Shown: positions 5,055 to 5,703 of the stretch, piece by piece
Layout: each line of letters starts with the position of its first letter
How positions within the stretch are numbered: the stretch's first letter is position 1
Assembly: GCA_017394925.1 (NCBI GenBank)
Contig: JAFPWQ010000247.1
Coordinates: 1 to 5,703, forward strand
Source: Synergistaceae bacterium
Lineage (GTDB): Bacteria; Synergistota; Synergistia; Synergistales; Aminobacteriaceae
Direction of reading: 5' to 3'
DNA: 5,703 nt
Translations under genes and position numbers: made by a program
The notes under the pieces: model-generated
Database searches by the model: none
Told to the model about the DNA's origin: nothing
Seen by the model: the letters and a program-made list of their open reading frames with translations, nothing else

Positions 5055-5703
5055 TTATCCGTCATACTTCCAGAGACCTATTGCAGGCTTGCCCACAAAA
5101 TAAATCTCTTCACCGTCATCAAGAACATTCCAGCCTTCTTTGAGTCTGAACGGGTCATAACGTTTCGTGATTTCGTCATAATCTGCCCAGTTATAGCCAA
5201 CGCTTTCAATCTCTTCACGGCTCATCAATTCGGGTTTAGTTGCGTAAGTTATCGTGAATCTTCCTTCGCTTGAACCCTGCATTAAATGTGCGGCACTCAT
5301 TAATCTTCCTTCAAATGCTCCCTTGCGGTATAAATCCAGAACGTAAGGTGTACCCTTGTAGCCGTATTTGCGTGTCATCATGTCCATCTCGTCATTCTCA
5401 CCGAATGCGCGTATTCCAGGCCCAAGAACTATAAGCTCTCCGCCGTCATCGACAATCATTCGCGTACGGTAAACGCCCTTGTTGCCGACCCATGTAGTTT
5501 TGAGTTCCGTAGGCTCAAGATACGTTACAACTTTCTTTGCGCGTCTGTCCAGATGAATGATATTGAGTTTCTGTGATAATTCTGCGGCATTCTCGAAAGG
5601 CTTCCTTGACTGCCCGATATATATTCCCCTTAATGTTACGTCTTCACCTTCTGCCGTTGTAACTGTCTGAATGTAAACGAGAGGGATCTTGCCGTCAATG
5701 AAA
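5055..5703 (-). CDS. LarA-superfamily (nickel-pincer racemase/epimerase-like) protein, C-terminal part; 5' end cut by window
   Basis: The minus-strand frame is open from the right edge to a TAA at 5055-5057, about 215 codons; the Met codon at 5457-5459 is internal, since coding sequence continues past it to the edge. The protein matches my recollection of the C-terminal half of LarA-like (DUF2088) enzymes annotated as lactate racemase or D-mannonate epimerase. Key segments are FENAAELSQKLNI, TWVGNKGVYRTRM, DDGGELIVLGPGIRAFGEND, RKYGYKGTP, a SAAHLMQGSSEGRFTITYAT stretch, the EEIESVGYNWADYDE segment and a C-terminal PAIGLWKYDG. Family members interconvert the epimers of 2-hydroxy acids using a nickel-pincer cofactor; the aliphatic-lactate enzyme and the sugar-acid branch differ in sequence, and this one looks more like the sugar-acid branch. 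The nickel-binding histidines and most catalytic residues lie in the missing N-terminal half, so the substrate cannot be settled here. It converges on galK and is transcribed separately. Confidence 0.75.
   Translation of the reverse strand, partial: FIDGKIPLVYIQTVTTAEGEDVTLRGIYIGQSRKPFENAAELSQKLNIIHLDRRAKKVVTYLEPTELKTTWVGNKGVYRTRMIVDDGGELIVLGPGIRAFGENDEMDMMTRKYGYKGTPYVLDLYRKGAFEGRLMSAAHLMQGSSEGRFTITYATKPELMSREEIESVGYNWADYDEITKRYDPFRLKEGWNVLDDGEEIYFVGKPAIGLWKYDG

Noticed and set aside
5055..5459. A complete 134-residue minus-strand protein starting at 5459
   Set aside because: Reading past this Met to the right edge gives uninterrupted coding sequence with family-typical segments (FENAAELSQKLN, TWVGNKGVYRTRM), so the gene is longer and cut by the window.

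Overview
The window holds a galactose/methyl-galactoside ABC uptake operon on the + strand, followed by a galactokinase gene with an unusual N-terminal domain. A gene for a LarA-like (nickel-dependent racemase/epimerase superfamily) enzyme converges on it from the right edge. The genes look like an anaerobic, probably gut or rumen, heterotroph of moderate-to-low GC, with strong AGGAGG-type ribosome binding sites. Proteins resemble Firmicutes, Synergistota or Spirochaetes homologues as far as I can recall them. That placement is a guess, because there is no rRNA or other marker gene in the window.

Layout: (1) 1-573, the C-terminal part of the periplasmic or lipid-anchored galactose-binding protein MglB, cut by the left edge. 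(2) 570-2108, MglA, the double-NBD ATPase, with a GTG start overlapping the mglB stop by 4 bases. (3) 2124-3341, MglC, the permease, with two extra N-terminal membrane segments. (4) 3342-3425, a short gap with an AT-rich palindrome, an intrinsic terminator and a strong Shine-Dalgarno. (5) 3426-4808, a complete galactokinase whose first ~70 residues look like a whole RelB/DUF6290-type ribbon-helix-helix antitoxin, fused in frame. (6) 4809-5054, non-coding, with four degenerate copies of a short repeat, including a decayed duplicate of the galK 3' end, plus small hairpins and a minus-strand terminator. (7) 5055-5703, minus strand, the C-terminal ~215 residues of a LarA-superfamily enzyme, cut by the right edge.

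Together, MglB/A/C bring galactose or glucose into the cell and GalK phosphorylates galactose at C1 to enter the Leloir pathway. The most notable point is the antitoxin-like DNA-binding domain on a metabolic kinase. By analogy with PutA, which joins an RHH domain to proline-catabolic enzymes, it could be a self-regulating 'trigger enzyme'. That regulatory role is inference; the domain similarity and the uninterrupted reading frame are visible in the sequence.
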